The position numbers and the translations under genes are program-made. A model generated the notes under the pieces. The model was given only the letters and a program-made list of their open reading frames with translations, did no database searches and had not been told where the DNA came from. 43,985 bases of DNA from RGIG9115 sp045649825. GTDB taxonomy: Bacteria; Bacillota; Clostridia; UBA1381. The stretch is from positions 1-43,985 of the forward strand of contig JAZRQO010000005.1 of the NCBI GenBank assembly GCA_045649825.1. The letters run 5' to 3'. How positions within the stretch are numbered: position 1 is the first letter of the stretch; each line of letters opens with the position of its first letter. Of the stretch, positions 8,784-16,886 are shown piece by piece.

Positions 8784-11091
8784 AAATAAACCTCTCTCTG
8801 AAGCTGTATATTCTCTTTATACCGCTTTTACCTATAATAAAATGTATATCTCCCAACAGGTCGGTGCGTAAGATTTCCGTGCCCTGCTTTTCATACCTTG
8901 AAAGAACCTCATTTGAGGGATGACCATAGGGGTTATTATCACCAACGCATATTACTCCGAATTTGCTTGCCGCAGATTTTATAAAGCTTTCACTGCTTGA
9001 GTATTTTGAGCCGTGATGAGGGACCTTTACAATATCTGCTTTAACAGATGTCAGCTTCTGCTCCGCAAATGCCGAAATATCACCCGTAAAAAGAACTGAA
9101 GCTCCGCCTATATTCAGTCTTGCAACCAGACTGCTGTCATTTTCGTCCAAGCCACCCGTACCGCATAAAAACTCACATTTTACTCCTGCTTTGAGTAAAG
9201 CTGTGGTTTCTTCTGCCACAAAATTAAGCTTTGTATTCTGCTTTTTGGCTTCGTCTTCTATTATATCACGGTAGTCATTATTTGGCAAGTAGTCAGGCAT
9301 AAATATTTCACCCACGGGCATATGCTTCATAACCGTCACAATACCGTCGGCATGGTCTTTGTCGTAATGTGAGACTATAACGGTGTCTATTTTATTTATG
9401 CCGTGGGCTTCAAGGTAGGGTATAACCTCGGCTTCGCCTATGTCATAAGAGGAATAATGAGGACTTCCTCCTCCGTCTACCATAATAGTTTTACCCCTTG
9501 GGAGAGTGATTATGGAACAGTCGGAATTTCCTACGCTTAAAAATGTAAGCTCCGCATCGTTAATCCCGTAGATGGTAACTGCCGCAAAAACAATACATAG
9601 TAAACCGCTAAGTATTTCTGATAAAACGCTTCTTCTGTCGGTAAGCCGTCTGTACAGGGAGTAGAGCGCGGCATAGCAGGTTATAACAAAGAGCAGACTG
9701 CAGGTGCCGAAGCTAAAGCTTGCCAAGGGCAGTTCTGATGCGAAATGAGATGCTTTTTCCATTATCAATGCAAGTAAGGGAACTCCAAGAGTAATCACGT
9801 TTCCGCTTATAAGAAATATTACGTAGCTCAGATAAAACAGACCATAGATTACCGCTGCAAGCGGAATAAGTACAAGCCCCATCACCATTGACCACGGTGT
9901 TATAGGGAAACCGTAAAATGAAGATATAGGATAAACACCTACCATTATGGTAAGATATAGAGCAAGAAACCCTGCAAGCTTTCTGTGGTGAAAAAGAGAA
10001 TACAAAAATCCTCTCAGGTGATGGTTAAAGCAGCGGACAATAATTGTTGCACATATGGAAATCACAAACCCCGGCTCGGTGAGAGTGAGGGGACTTGCAA
10101 GTGCCGTAAAAATAACCGTGAGGTACATCGGAACTCTTATATCGCTTATTCTGAATACCGCCATCAGCATATATGAAAATCCGAAAAACAGACAGATTTT
10201 CCATGCCGACGGTATAGTGATATTCATAAACAGGTAAATAAGGAATATGCATATTCCTGCATATATTCCCCGTTTTTTGTCGCCAAAGATTTTATGCAGT
10301 ATGTAAATCAGTACCGAAATATGCAAATAGGGGCAGTAAAGGTATCGGTATGTACCTGATCTGAGCATTGCCTCCAGTGTTTCGTCAGGAATTTCCGATT
10401 TATTGTTAAGCACCATAGCCTTGATAATCGGTACAGACGAGGATGGAAACCTTTGAATGAACAAATCAGTTGTTGTGTTAATAAAAAGATTAATCCGCCC
10501 CATGGCAGACAGACTGCACTTCTCACGTGAAAGCTTTACCGTTTCCGTAAAAACCGAGAAGAAAATACCCCGGCGTTTATTATGGGTATTACTATCAAAG
10601 CTTGTGGAATTTTTAGGTAATGAAACAGGCTTAAGCTCGCCTTTTACAATAATACTGCTTCCTATATTCGCAGCGTTGCCGCTTGTACTTACTTTTATTT
10701 TCTCCCGTACCTTATTTAACCCTTCCCCCGATTTAACATAATCTGTTTCCATAACAAAAGAAGTGTTTTCGTCATACTTAACGGGAGGGGAAATAATTGT
10801 TCCCGAAATTTCCACCTCTCCCATAAAGGGATAAAGAGGACGGAGTGCAGTATCAGTTTTAACTTCTGTTACAAGCCAACCTGTATAAAAGAATGCGGGT
10901 ATAACAAAAATAACCCACACATTTTTGTTTTTTACATACTTTGTAACTAAAGCAAAGGATAGGGGAACAAGGACAAAAAATATGCCGAAAATAAAAATCC
11001 ATAAATACGGGATACTTGCAAAACGTGCGAAAACGGAGCCTGCGGCAACGCCTACGGCGGCGGCTCCTGCATAAGAAATCAACTCAATCAT
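8770..11091 (-). CDS. comEC: ComEC/Rec2 family DNA-uptake channel
   Basis: ComEC forms the inner-membrane channel through which single-stranded transforming DNA enters the cytoplasm. The 773-residue protein has the right length and domain order: N-terminal membrane segments plus a DUF4131-like soluble region (about 1-190), a polytopic competence domain (about 220-510), and a C-terminal metallo-beta-lactamase domain with SHYDKDHADG at 574-583 and a later VPHHGSKYSSS motif. The usual GLSHLLAISGLH-like signature of the competence domain is strongly altered here (TYRYLYCPYLHI, 247-258), keeping only the final His. The gene overlaps holA by 14 bases and the upstream XRE gene by 4 bases. No comEA is visible next to it. 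Confidence 0.93.
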   Translation of the reverse strand: MIELISYAGAAAVGVAAGSVFARFASIPYLWIFIFGIFFVLVPLSFALVTKYVKNKNVWVIFVIPAFFYTGWLVTEVKTDTALRPLYPFMGEVEISGTIISPPVKYDENTSFVMETDYVKSGEGLNKVREKIKVSTSGNAANIGSSIIVKGELKPVSLPKNSTSFDSNTHNKRRGIFFSVFTETVKLSREKCSLSAMGRINLFINTTTDLFIQRFPSSSVPIIKAMVLNNKSEIPDETLEAMLRSGTYRYLYCPYLHISVLIYILHKIFGDKKRGIYAGICIFLIYLFMNITIPSAWKICLFFGFSYMLMAVFRISDIRVPMYLTVIFTALASPLTLTEPGFVISICATIIVRCFNHHLRGFLYSLFHHRKLAGFLALYLTIMVGVYPISSFYGFPITPWSMVMGLVLIPLAAVIYGLFYLSYVIFLISGNVITLGVPLLALIMEKASHFASELPLASFSFGTCSLLFVITCYAALYSLYRRLTDRRSVLSEILSGLLCIVFAAVTIYGINDAELTFLSVGNSDCSIITLPRGKTIMVDGGGSPHYSSYDIGEAEVIPYLEAHGINKIDTVIVSHYDKDHADGIVTVMKHMPVGEIFMPDYLPNNDYRDIIEDEAKKQNTKLNFVAEETTALLKAGVKCEFLCGTGGLDENDSSLVARLNIGGASVLFTGDISAFAEQKLTSVKADIVKVPHHGSKYSSSESFIKSAASKFGVICVGDNNPYGHPSNEVLSRYEKQGTEILRTDLLGDIHFIIGKSGIKRIYSFRERFIYGVF

Positions 11092-11321
11092 AGCTCTGTT
11101 TTAAATATTTCCTCATATGTTACATTCAAAATTTCTTTTATAAAAATTATTTCATCAGGGTAAAGGTGCCTTTGACCGACTTCGATTTTTGCAATACTGC
11201 TTCTTGTTACGTCGCAGCCCTTAAGCTGAAGCTTTGCGGCAAGTATTTCCTGTGTAAAGCCTGATTTTTCTCTCAGGTGTTTAATATTCCTTCCGATTGC
11301 TTTTTCCGTTTCAGAATTCAT
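11088..11321 (-). CDS. XRE-family helix-turn-helix regulator heading the comEC operon
   Basis: A 77-residue Cro/CI-type DNA-binding protein: IGRNIKHLREKSGFTQEILAAKLQ, then SSIAKIEVGQRHLYPDEIIFIKEIL. I place the start at MNSETEK (11321), not at the ATG 21 bases upstream, because AGGAGGT stands 6 bases before this ATG, whereas the longer start has no ribosome site. The stop overlaps the comEC start by four bases (ATGA), so the regulator and comEC are translated together. Palindromic TTTGCACYC sites flank its promoter, which suggests autorepression of the XRE-comEC-holA-yifB-uvrC transcript. The inducing signal is unknown. Confidence 0.9.
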   Translation of the reverse strand: MNSETEKAIGRNIKHLREKSGFTQEILAAKLQLKGCDVTRSSIAKIEVGQRHLYPDEIIFIKEILNVTYEEIFKTEL

Positions 11322-11333
11322 TTTTATACCTCC

Positions 11334-11402
11334 TGCACCCAAATAGGTGCAAAACCATTATATTATTAACTGCCTCTATATTTGCACCCATATGAGTGCA
11401 AA
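11334..11402 (-). promoter_or_regulatory. Promoter with two palindromic operators for the XRE-comEC operon
   Basis: Two related inverted repeats flank a minus-strand -10 hexamer (TATAAT at 11357-11362). One is TGCACCCAAATAGGTGCA (11334-11351), between the -10 and the ribosome site. The other is TTTGCAC-N8-GTGCAAA (11381-11402), in the -35 region. Both share the half-site TTGCACYC. Operators straddling a promoter next to a gene for a small Cro-like protein are the usual design of an autoregulatory repressor. The -35 is weak (TGCAAA with an 18-base spacer). Confidence 0.65.
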
Positions 11403-11493
11403 TGGTTTTTCTTTTTATATTAAAGGAAATTATAAAAAAGTCAACCTGAGAGAGGGAGGTTTAACGACTTTTCAACGGAAAATATTATGTAAT

Positions 11494-11539
11494 ACCGAAC
11501 AAAGCACCGCTAAAATTCTTAGCGGTGCTTTGTTTCGGT
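11494..11539 (-). terminator. Terminator-like hairpin downstream of the DUF1540 gene
   Basis: A 16-base perfect arm (11498-11513 with 11519-11534) encloses a 5-base loop. An outer ACCGAA/TTCGGT pairing extends the stem. It directly follows the DUF1540 stop on the minus strand. The T tract on the minus strand is poor, so it may act as a transcript-end stabiliser as well as a terminator. Confidence 0.6.
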
Positions 11540-11543
11540 GGTT

Positions 11544-11714
11544 TTACTTTTTCTGAAATGAATTACAATCAGTACATTCCACCATTGTGGGATTCATTTC
11601 GTGAGTACCGATGTTTACACTGCTGAGTGTGCAGTAGTTAGCGTCGCCGCAATGATGTGCGCACTGCTTTACTGTACACTTGATGCTTTCATTTGCCTTG
11701 TTGCAATTAGCCAT
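11544..11714 (-). CDS. DUF1540 domain protein
   Basis: A 56-residue cysteine-rich protein starting MANCNKANESIKCTVKQC and ending ECTDCNSFQKK. The spacing of Cys13, Cys18, Cys22, Cys28, Cys47 and Cys50 together with CTLSSVNIGTHE matches DUF1540, a small presumed metal-binding domain common in spore-forming Clostridia. Biochemical function is not established. A strong ribosome site (GAAAGGAG) precedes the ATG, and a long hairpin follows the stop, so it is a single-gene transcript. Confidence 0.9.
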   Translation of the reverse strand: MANCNKANESIKCTVKQCAHHCGDANYCTLSSVNIGTHEMNPTMVECTDCNSFQKK

Positions 11715-12023
11715 AATCGTAGACTCCTTTCAAAACCAACCGGAAAAAACCGATAAACTTAATCTTCCCCCATGGAAGAAAAACTTGGTTGCTTACATAT
11801 AAAAAACGGTTTTTTCCAACTTCCGAATCTATTCCGACTTCCGCCGGCTTTGTAATACCGGCGGAATAAAATTTAAACCGTCTGCATTACACCTGTATTT
11901 TGTGCAGTGATTAAAAATATATACTTATTTTTTAAATTTTTTTCGTCTGTCCCGTTTTTGGGACAGCTTTTTTTGTATAATGAAATCAGAAACAAGATAT
12001 ACAAACGAAAGGACGGTTTTATT
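11715..12023. other. 309-base intergenic region with two hairpins
   Basis: This spacer separates the divergent DUF1540 gene and the small membrane protein. It holds a 9-bp GC-rich hairpin (TTCCGCCGG, 11839-11847 with 11858-11866) of unknown role and a terminator-like hairpin at 11947-11974. A good -10 (TATAAT, 11976-11981) sits directly after the second hairpin, but no matching -35 was found. No coding sequence with a credible ribosome site was seen. Confidence 0.6.
11947..11974 (+). terminator. Hairpin plus T run upstream of the small membrane protein
   Basis: CTGTCCC (11947-11953) pairs with GGGACAG (11960-11966) around a six-base loop and is followed by CTTTTTTTG, which is a textbook intrinsic terminator on the plus strand. 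No plus-strand gene lies upstream, so it could end a short leader or small RNA, or attenuate the following 67-codon gene. Confidence 0.55.
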
Positions 12024-12227
12024 ATGAACAAGGTTGAAATTTTAGGTGTTGTGACAGCTTGTGTATTTGCTTTATTGGGATTTTCGGAAAGCGGTTTTGT
12101 TGCAGCAGCAGGGACTTGTCTTTTCGCAATCAGTGCCGTATGCTTATGCATTGCACAGGAGGAAAGCAAAAAGCAAAAATTTGCTTCCTGCAAAAAAGCT
12201 CTTATACGAAAAAGAGCAAAAGCTTGA
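12024..12227 (+). CDS. Small hypothetical membrane protein
   Basis: A 67-residue protein that I do not recognise. Residues about 7-45 are hydrophobic and fit one long or two short membrane helices (ILGVVTACVFALLGF, then GFVAAAGTCLFAISAVCLCIA). The tail is basic (KKQKFASCKKALIRKRAKA) and by the positive-inside rule should be cytoplasmic. The ATG is preceded by GAAAGGA. It is monocistronic, between an upstream hairpin with T run and a strong downstream terminator. An upstream in-frame extension to 11907 runs through the hairpin and is not used. Confidence 0.7.
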   Translation: MNKVEILGVVTACVFALLGFSESGFVAAAGTCLFAISAVCLCIAQEESKKQKFASCKKALIRKRAKA

Positions 12228-12287
12228 CATATTCCCACGGACCGCAGCCCTTCCATTTCCTTACAATTCCCAAAGCGGTCCGATAAA

Positions 12288-12326
12288 AAATTGTGACGGC
12301 AAATGCCGCCACAATTTTTTTGTTTT
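12288..12326. terminator. Bidirectional terminator between the small membrane gene and the RND operon
   Basis: Bases 12288-12300 pair with 12305-12317 (one A-C mismatch) around an AAAT loop. A seven-T run follows on the plus strand and a six-A run precedes it, so it can end both the plus-strand small gene and the minus-strand RND operon. Confidence 0.85.
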
Positions 12327-12411
12327 ATAGATTTTCCAGAAATCTGTACTGTGCCATATAGAGGCTAGTAGTTTCCTTATAACTGTAAGGGCCTGGAGCT
12401 TATTAAAAAGT

Positions 12412-15400
12412 TTATTTTTTAAGTTTCTTCTGAGCCTTTTTTTCAAAAGCTACATATAGTGTGGGTATAAACAACAGCGTTAGGAAAGTTCCAACAAACA
12501 GTCCGCCACAGAGGACAACTGCAAGTGGACGCATCATTTCAGAGCCTTCTGCCGTTGATATTGCCATGGGCAGGAAGCCGAGAATTGATGTAAGAGAAGT
12601 CATAAGTATTGGACGGAGCCTTGTTTTTCCTGCATATACTATGATTTCTTCTACGGATTTTTCGGTGTTTTCTTTTTTAGCCGTGTTTGCAAAGTCTATA
12701 AGCACAATTGCATTATTTACTATTATACCCGTTAGCATAAGGATACCTATGCACCCTATAACAGACAGAGGACTGTTTGTTACAACAAGGGCAAGAACGA
12801 CACCTATCATTGCAAGCGGCACTGTAAAGAGAATAATGAACGGCTGTTTCAGATTTTCAAACTGAGCACACATTACCATATACATAAGAAGAATTCCAAG
12901 GAGTATTGCAATAAGAAGTGATTTCATTGCATCTATCATAACCTTAAAGCTTCCCGCATCCTGACGCGAAATTCCGTCAGGAGTGCTGATTTGTGAAAGC
13001 TTTTCTTCAAACTCACGGTTCACTGTTGCCATATCTGCACCATAGAGCTTAGCAGTTAATGTATAAACTCTTTTCTGGTCAACTCTCTGAAGCGTTGTAC
13101 TGCCCTGCTCAATTGTTACGTCTGCAATATCGGAAAGTGTAATCCATTGGCCAACGGGAGTTTTTATCTGCAATGTTTTAAGTGCGTTATAATCTTCTAC
13201 GAAAGATTCGGGATACTTGATTTTAATATCAAATTCCGAGCCGCTATCGAGATACCTTGAAGCAGTTGTACTGCCGAGTACGGATTTTACAATTGACGAT
13301 ACGTTTGCAGTTACCATTCCGTACCTTGCAGCTTTAGAAGAGTTGAGCCTTACCCTTACTTCAGGATGTGTATCCTCAACAGACGTTTCTGTTTCAACAA
13401 CGCCGTTAACTTCTGCAAGTGCCTTTTCCGCCTCGGTTAAATAATTGCGGAGTGCATTCTCATCAGTACCCGTAAAATTGAACTGCACCTCATCTGAGGA
13501 CATAGACATTGTGGTGTTTGCCGCTTCGACCGATACAATTGCACCCGTTATATGGCCGAGCTTTTCACGAAGCTCGTTTGCTACATCAGTTGTGGCTCTG
13601 CTTCTTTCATCCGCAAGAGTTACAACAAGGGAGCCGCTGTTTGACGCGCCTGCACCGAACATCGCCGTCATTCCTCCTGCACCAACTGTTGCAGACACTG
13701 CTTCCACATCGTCCGTTCCCTGCAGGATTTGTTCAATTTCCGTTATAACCCTGTCGGTATCCTCAAGCTGAGCACCTGAGGGAAGCTCCACGGATATTGA
13801 AATCATACCTTCATCACTTGAAGGCATAAGCGTCATACCCTTAAAGCCCAAGACTATAAGGCTCAGCACAAATATTGACATTGTAACTGTTACTGTCAGC
13901 TTACGGTGAGTGGTAAGGTAACGGAGAGCTTTTTCGTAGCCTCTGTAGGCAGCAGCCATGAATTTGTCAAATGGGACAAGTATGCGTCCCAAAAACTTGC
14001 TCTTTTCCTTGCCCGTAATTTTTGAAGAAAGCATAGGCACAAGCAGAAATGTTGTAACAAGGGAAGCTATCTGTGAGAATATGATTGCGAAAGCAAGCTG
14101 CTTGAACATTACCGCCATCATATTGTCAATAAAGAGAATCGGCACATAAACTATGCACGTTGTAAGCACCGAAGCCACAACTGCACCTATAACCTCGCCC
14201 GTACCTGAAATGGCAGAAGTTTCACCGTCCTCGGAAAGCTCGTTTCTCCGCCTGAATATATTTTCAAGAACAACCACCGCATTGTCCACCAGCATACCCA
14301 CGCCCAGGGCAAGACCGCCCAGGGACACCACGTTAAGAGTCATTCCCGAAAAATACATACCTATGAATGTGGTGATTACGGATATTGGCATGGAAATTCC
14401 GATAACAAGTGAAGTTCTGACACTTGCAAGGAACATAAGGAGAATAAGTATTGCAAGTATTCCCCCTGTTACCGCACTGCTTACAACGGAGCTTATAGCA
14501 TTTTTTATGTAGCTTGCCTGCTCCATTGTCATATTATATGAAAAATGGGGATTTTCCCGTTTTATATCTTCAAGTGCTTCAATAACTCCGTCAACCGTGT
14601 CAACGGTGTTTGCATCGCTTTCCTTGTTAACGCTGATAGAAATTGAGTTCCGTCCGTTTACACGGGCAAAGGTTGAAGCCTCTGAATATGTATCCTCTAC
14701 TTTAGCTACGTCACGAAGATATATAATCTGCCCTGACGAAGTGGTTACAGGAACATTTTCAAGGTCGTACAGGCTCTCAAATTTACCCACGGTGCGAACT
14801 GCAAGGTCCTTGTTCATACCCTGCGTTTCGCCTGCAGGCAGGTTCTGATTCTGAGCCGCTATTGCGGAAGCCAGGTCGGAAACTGCAAGATTGTAGCCCT
14901 GCATTTTTTGCGGATCAACCATAACTTCGATTATTCTGTCTGTACCTCCCGATACGTTCACCGAGGCAACGCCGTCAACTGCTTCAAGAGCATCCGTTAC
15001 ATTGTCCTCCACGAACTTCTTTGTCTGAACAAGGTCGTAGCCCTCGTATGACACGCTCATCATTGCCGCCGACATCATCGAGCTGTTTAGCTTTATAATC
15101 ATCGGGTCATCCGCACCCTCGGGAAGGAAGCTTTCAACCATATCTATATTATCCGATACGCTCTGCACCGCATCATCAATATCGGCAGATGTGGAGAACT
15201 CTATCATAACCATTGACGAGCCTTCCGAGGAGGACGAGGTTATGCTCTTCACACCCGAAACCGACGCCACGGCGGATTCTATATTTTTTGTTATAAGGTT
15301 TTCAACCTCTTCCGAGCCTACGTTTGGGTAGCCTGTGTATACCACCGCCATAGAAAGCTCCATTTCAGGCATCATTTCCATGGGCAGCATTGTTACTGAA

Positions 15401-15480
15401 TAAAGACCGATAACGACGAACACCAGCACCGCCATAACAACGGCAACAGGCCGCTTTACTGAAATTTCGTGGAGCTTCAT
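12412..15480 (-). CDS. RND-family efflux pump (AcrB/MexB-like, HAE1 type)
   Basis: A 1022-residue proton-driven exporter with the duplicated RND layout: a first helix (KRPVAVVMAVLVFVVIGLYS), a large extracytoplasmic loop, a helix bundle with GMLVDNAVVVLENIFRRR carrying the essential helix-4 Asp, then a second half ending in GIIVNNAIVLIDFANT and a final helix. Length matches AcrB (about 1040). It is the last gene of a TolC-like / adaptor / pump operon and overlaps the adaptor by 4 bases. The substrate cannot be deduced. Such pumps occur in some Clostridia (swarming- or multidrug-type RND), but a complete three-part set is more typical of diderms. Confidence 0.95.
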   Translation of the reverse strand: MKLHEISVKRPVAVVMAVLVFVVIGLYSVTMLPMEMMPEMELSMAVVYTGYPNVGSEEVENLITKNIESAVASVSGVKSITSSSSEGSSMVMIEFSTSADIDDAVQSVSDNIDMVESFLPEGADDPMIIKLNSSMMSAAMMSVSYEGYDLVQTKKFVEDNVTDALEAVDGVASVNVSGGTDRIIEVMVDPQKMQGYNLAVSDLASAIAAQNQNLPAGETQGMNKDLAVRTVGKFESLYDLENVPVTTSSGQIIYLRDVAKVEDTYSEASTFARVNGRNSISISVNKESDANTVDTVDGVIEALEDIKRENPHFSYNMTMEQASYIKNAISSVVSSAVTGGILAILILLMFLASVRTSLVIGISMPISVITTFIGMYFSGMTLNVVSLGGLALGVGMLVDNAVVVLENIFRRRNELSEDGETSAISGTGEVIGAVVASVLTTCIVYVPILFIDNMMAVMFKQLAFAIIFSQIASLVTTFLLVPMLSSKITGKEKSKFLGRILVPFDKFMAAAYRGYEKALRYLTTHRKLTVTVTMSIFVLSLIVLGFKGMTLMPSSDEGMISISVELPSGAQLEDTDRVITEIEQILQGTDDVEAVSATVGAGGMTAMFGAGASNSGSLVVTLADERSRATTDVANELREKLGHITGAIVSVEAANTTMSMSSDEVQFNFTGTDENALRNYLTEAEKALAEVNGVVETETSVEDTHPEVRVRLNSSKAARYGMVTANVSSIVKSVLGSTTASRYLDSGSEFDIKIKYPESFVEDYNALKTLQIKTPVGQWITLSDIADVTIEQGSTTLQRVDQKRVYTLTAKLYGADMATVNREFEEKLSQISTPDGISRQDAGSFKVMIDAMKSLLIAILLGILLMYMVMCAQFENLKQPFIILFTVPLAMIGVVLALVVTNSPLSVIGCIGILMLTGIIVNNAIVLIDFANTAKKENTEKSVEEIIVYAGKTRLRPILMTSLTSILGFLPMAISTAEGSEMMRPLAVVLCGGLFVGTFLTLLFIPTLYVAFEKKAQKKLKK

Positions 15481-16886
15481 CTTTCAATCTCCTTTTCTGC
15501 CTCGCCTGTTATGTTGATTTTGTTGTTAACCTCGGACAGGAATTCCTTACCGTCCACAACAATTGTTTCACCCTCATCAAGACCTGATAATACTTCGGTT
15601 AAATCGGGAGTTTCGATACCCGTTGTAATTATACGTTTTTCGGCGATATCACCCTCAACAACGAAAACATAAGCATCATCACCATCACGCATAACGGAAT
15701 CGGACATAATAACGAGGCTTCCCTCGCTTTTTTGAGTTGTGAGGGTTATGTCGGCAAACATACCAACCTTTATGCTTCCGTCGGGATTATCTATTGAAAC
15801 CTTAACGGTATACATTCCCGTCTGAGGATTTTTTACGGGGTTTGCAACCGTAACTATACCTGTTGCGGTAAGGTTTGCGGATTCTACATCAATTTTTGCT
15901 TCGTCACCTTCATTTATATAGGAAATAACAGACTCGGTTACGTTTATTTCCGCATCCACACTGTCTGCATTTTTAACGGAAAACAGCTCTGAGCCTTGTG
16001 GTGTAAGCTGACCTTCGTGGATATTCATACTTCCGATGTATCCCGAAATGGGAGCTTTAACAACGGCGTTTGCTGCGTTATTCTCTGCAATTGCGAGAGC
16101 CGCCCTTGCAGTTTCAACGGAGGCCTTTGCAGTGGCAATGCTTTCACCTGCTGAAATATCGGTAAGTGACAGATTTTCTTCCGCATTCTTAAGTGCATTT
16201 TCTGCATTTTTAAGAGCACTTTCTGCAGCGGTAATCTGAGCTGATGCTCCTGCTTCTGCACTGTCGTATGCCGCCTTCGCATTCTCCGCATTGTTCCTGG
16301 CAGTATCCAGCTCAAACTGTGATACCGCACCCATTTCAAAAAGCCTTTTCGTATCCTCATAATTCTTTTCCGCAGTTGCAAGGGCATTTTTTGCCGCCAC
16401 AAGGGAAGTGTTATTGTCGTGAAGCTGCTTTTCTCTGTTGTATGCAGTGAGGGCATTTTCGTAGGCAAGCTTTGCAGTATTATATGCCTGTTTTGCTCCT
16501 GACGCCGCCTGCTTTGTTGTGGAGTTAACCGTCATATTGTATGCCGCGACCGCACTGTTATAGCCGGCTCTTGCCTGGTCAAGTGCAAGACGGGCATCTG
16601 TTTCATCAAGGCGGGCAACAACTGTACCTGCATTTACGTAGTCGCCCTCGTTATAATAAACCGCTGCGGCCTTTGCGGAAAGCTTTGATATAACGCTCAC
16701 CGATTCCGAGGCGCGTATTTCACCCGTGTATGTAACGGTTTTGTTTATGGGTGAAACCTCTGCCGTGCATACAGTTACGTTTTCACCATTGCTCTCGGCT
16801 TCCTTTTTATTAGCTCTCTTGCCGCAGCCTGTAAATGAAAGCAATGTTACTGCCGCAAGAATTATACTTATAGCCTTTTTATTCAT
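15477..16886 (-). CDS. RND efflux adaptor (membrane-fusion protein), lipoprotein
   Basis: A 469-residue periplasmic-adaptor-type protein that would link the RND pump to a partner. I start it at MNKKAISII (16886) because GGAGG lies 8 bases upstream; the longer frame start at 16925 lies inside the TolC-like gene. A lipoprotein signal ends in LSFTGC. Next come a lipoyl/barrel-sandwich half (VTYTGEIRASESVSVISKLSAKA), an unusually long Ala/Asn/Glu-rich coiled-coil hairpin (about residues 100-260), the second lipoyl half (APISGYIGSMNIHEGQ), and beta-barrel and membrane-proximal domains. It overlaps the genes on both sides, so the three proteins are translated together. Confidence 0.93.
   Translation of the reverse strand: MNKKAISIILAAVTLLSFTGCGKRANKKEAESNGENVTVCTAEVSPINKTVTYTGEIRASESVSVISKLSAKAAAVYYNEGDYVNAGTVVARLDETDARLALDQARAGYNSAVAAYNMTVNSTTKQAASGAKQAYNTAKLAYENALTAYNREKQLHDNNTSLVAAKNALATAEKNYEDTKRLFEMGAVSQFELDTARNNAENAKAAYDSAEAGASAQITAAESALKNAENALKNAEENLSLTDISAGESIATAKASVETARAALAIAENNAANAVVKAPISGYIGSMNIHEGQLTPQGSELFSVKNADSVDAEINVTESVISYINEGDEAKIDVESANLTATGIVTVANPVKNPQTGMYTVKVSIDNPDGSIKVGMFADITLTTQKSEGSLVIMSDSVMRDGDDAYVFVVEGDIAEKRIITTGIETPDLTEVLSGLDEGETIVVDGKEFLSEVNNKINITGEAEKEIER

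Noticed and set aside
11873..12256. 127-codon minus-strand frame opposite the small membrane protein
   Set aside because: No ribosome site, reads through the hairpins of the leader and matches no family; the plus-strand 67-codon gene has a clear ribosome site.
16025..16468. 147-codon minus-strand frame within the RND adaptor gene
   Set aside because: An out-of-frame shadow produced by the repetitive Ala/Asn/Glu-rich coiled-coil coding region.
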